A stretch of 6,149 nucleotides of DNA, taken from the NCBI GenBank assembly GCA_900555955.1, contig USNA01000062.1, positions 1 to 6,149 of the forward strand. The letters run 5' to 3'. The position numbers were made by a program, and so were the translations under genes. Below, piece by piece: positions 5,986 through 6,149 of the stretch. The notes under the pieces were generated by a model. The model worked only from the letters and a program-made list of their open reading frames with translations. It was not told the origin of the DNA and ran no database searches. The stretch is from an uncultured Collinsella sp. GTDB taxonomy: Bacteria; Actinomycetota; Coriobacteriia; Coriobacteriales; Coriobacteriaceae. Each line of letters begins with the position of its first letter. Position 1 is the stretch's first letter.

Positions 5986-6022
5986 GAAAAGGGCCGCGAC
6001 GCCATATAGACGTCGTGGCCCT
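5986..6022 (-). terminator. Intrinsic terminator for minus-strand transcription from the right
   Basis: A 12-bp stem pairs 5990-6001 with 6011-6022 (AGGGCCGCGACG against CGTCGTGGCCCT, one G-T wobble), with a 9-nt loop. On the minus strand it is followed by a short T-run (CCCTTTTCC). It lies about 55 nt past the stop of the partial gene at the right edge. It separates that gene from the nuclease gene, which therefore probably has its own promoter. Confidence 0.72.
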
Positions 6023-6042
6023 GCCTGCATTTCCCCAGATAA

Positions 6043-6079
6043 AACCTGCCAAAATAAACCTGTCCCTTTTTGGCAGGTT
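6043..6079. repeat. 12-bp perfect inverted repeat touching the stop codon of the right-hand gene
   Basis: The arms AACCTGCCAAAA (6043-6054) and TTTTGGCAGGTT (6068-6079) are perfect reverse complements around a 13-nt loop. The loop itself repeats the theme (AACCTGTCCC). The right arm includes two bases of the minus-strand TAA stop (6080-6078). Minus-strand sequence after the hairpin is TTATC, giving GGTTTTATC across its end, so it may be a first terminator. The unit resembles, from memory, recurrent intergenic elements of Collinsella genomes. Confidence 0.55.
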
Positions 6080-6149
6080 ACTGATTCATGTTGCCGTGGA
6101 TGTAGGGGGTGACCTCGGGGGAGATATGGCCGCAGCCCAGCTCGCGCAG
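6078..6149 (-). CDS. 3' end of an unidentified gene, truncated by the window edge
   Basis: On the minus strand an open frame enters at 6149 and ends with TAA at 6080-6078. It encodes 23 residues starting LRELGCGHISPEVTPYIHG and ending NMNQ. Reality is supported by the two terminator-like hairpins directly downstream and by codon choice like the neighbours. I do not recognise the family. The pattern GHxSxxxT..Y.H faintly recalls the C-terminus of tyrosine recombinases, but the His-to-Tyr spacing is one residue short. I assign no function. Confidence 0.5.
   Translation of the reverse strand: MRELGCGHISPEVTPYIHGNMNQ

Noticed and set aside
5467..6009. A 180-codon + strand open frame opposite the nuclease N-terminus
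   Set aside because: Its Gly/Ala/Val-rich composition mirrors the Ser/Asp linker on the other strand, and it runs into the hairpin at 5990. No domain is visible.
6078..6149. Integrase fragment at the right edge
   Set aside because: Only a faint GHxSxxxT..Y.H similarity with off-by-one spacing is visible in 23 residues, with no attachment site or other mobile genes. This is too weak to call.

Overview
The window looks like chromosomal DNA from a GC-rich gut actinobacterium of the Coriobacteriia, most probably Collinsella or a close relative. This is inferred from GC-rich codon use, a Tat-type lipoprotein signal on a solute-binding protein, an actinobacterial-style EF-G-like protein, and intergenic hairpins that I associate from memory with Collinsella. 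No rRNA or other marker is present to prove it. The content is mostly ordinary housekeeping and accessory-metabolic DNA. I see no mobile element, CRISPR array, tRNA or phage module.

Layout. Positions 1-139 are a regulatory region: a sigma70-like promoter (TTGTGC, 17 bp, TATGAT), then a strong palindrome (arms CACTTTA and TAAAGTG) lying in the predicted 5' UTR. Positions 140-2410 (+) are a tightly coupled three-gene operon for a polar-amino-acid ABC importer. It encodes a Tat/lipobox substrate-binding lipoprotein, one HisM-type permease and one HisP/GlnQ-type ATPase. The genes overlap by 1 and 8 nt, and the operon ends at a 14-bp intrinsic terminator (2430-2470). Positions 2471-2707 are a gene-free leader ending in a near-perfect Shine-Dalgarno. 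Positions 2708-4783 (+) encode a 691-residue EF-G-like translational GTPase of the EF-G2 type. Its P-loop is intact, but its G3 and G4 motifs depart from consensus. A 13-bp hairpin with a GTAA loop (4819-4848) follows.

On the minus strand, 5895-4912 encodes a secreted or membrane-anchored DNA/RNA non-specific endonuclease of the Spd/EndA type. It has an N-terminal hydrophobic segment, a Ser/Asp-rich linker and an N-R-C-H catalytic motif. It converges on the EF-G-like gene. Further right, two hairpins (about 5987-6022 and 6043-6079) lie downstream of a minus-strand gene of which only the last 23 codons and the stop are inside the window (6149-6078).

How the parts work together. The three ABC genes form one uptake system: the lipoprotein captures an amino acid outside the membrane, the permease presumably homodimerises, and the ATPase powers transport. 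The EF-G-like protein and the nuclease are separate transcription units with no evident functional link to the importer. The points most worth a second look are the palindromic operator candidate, the altered GTPase motifs of the EF-G-like protein, the possible RBS-sequestering hairpin of the nuclease gene, and the candidate dispersed intergenic repeats.
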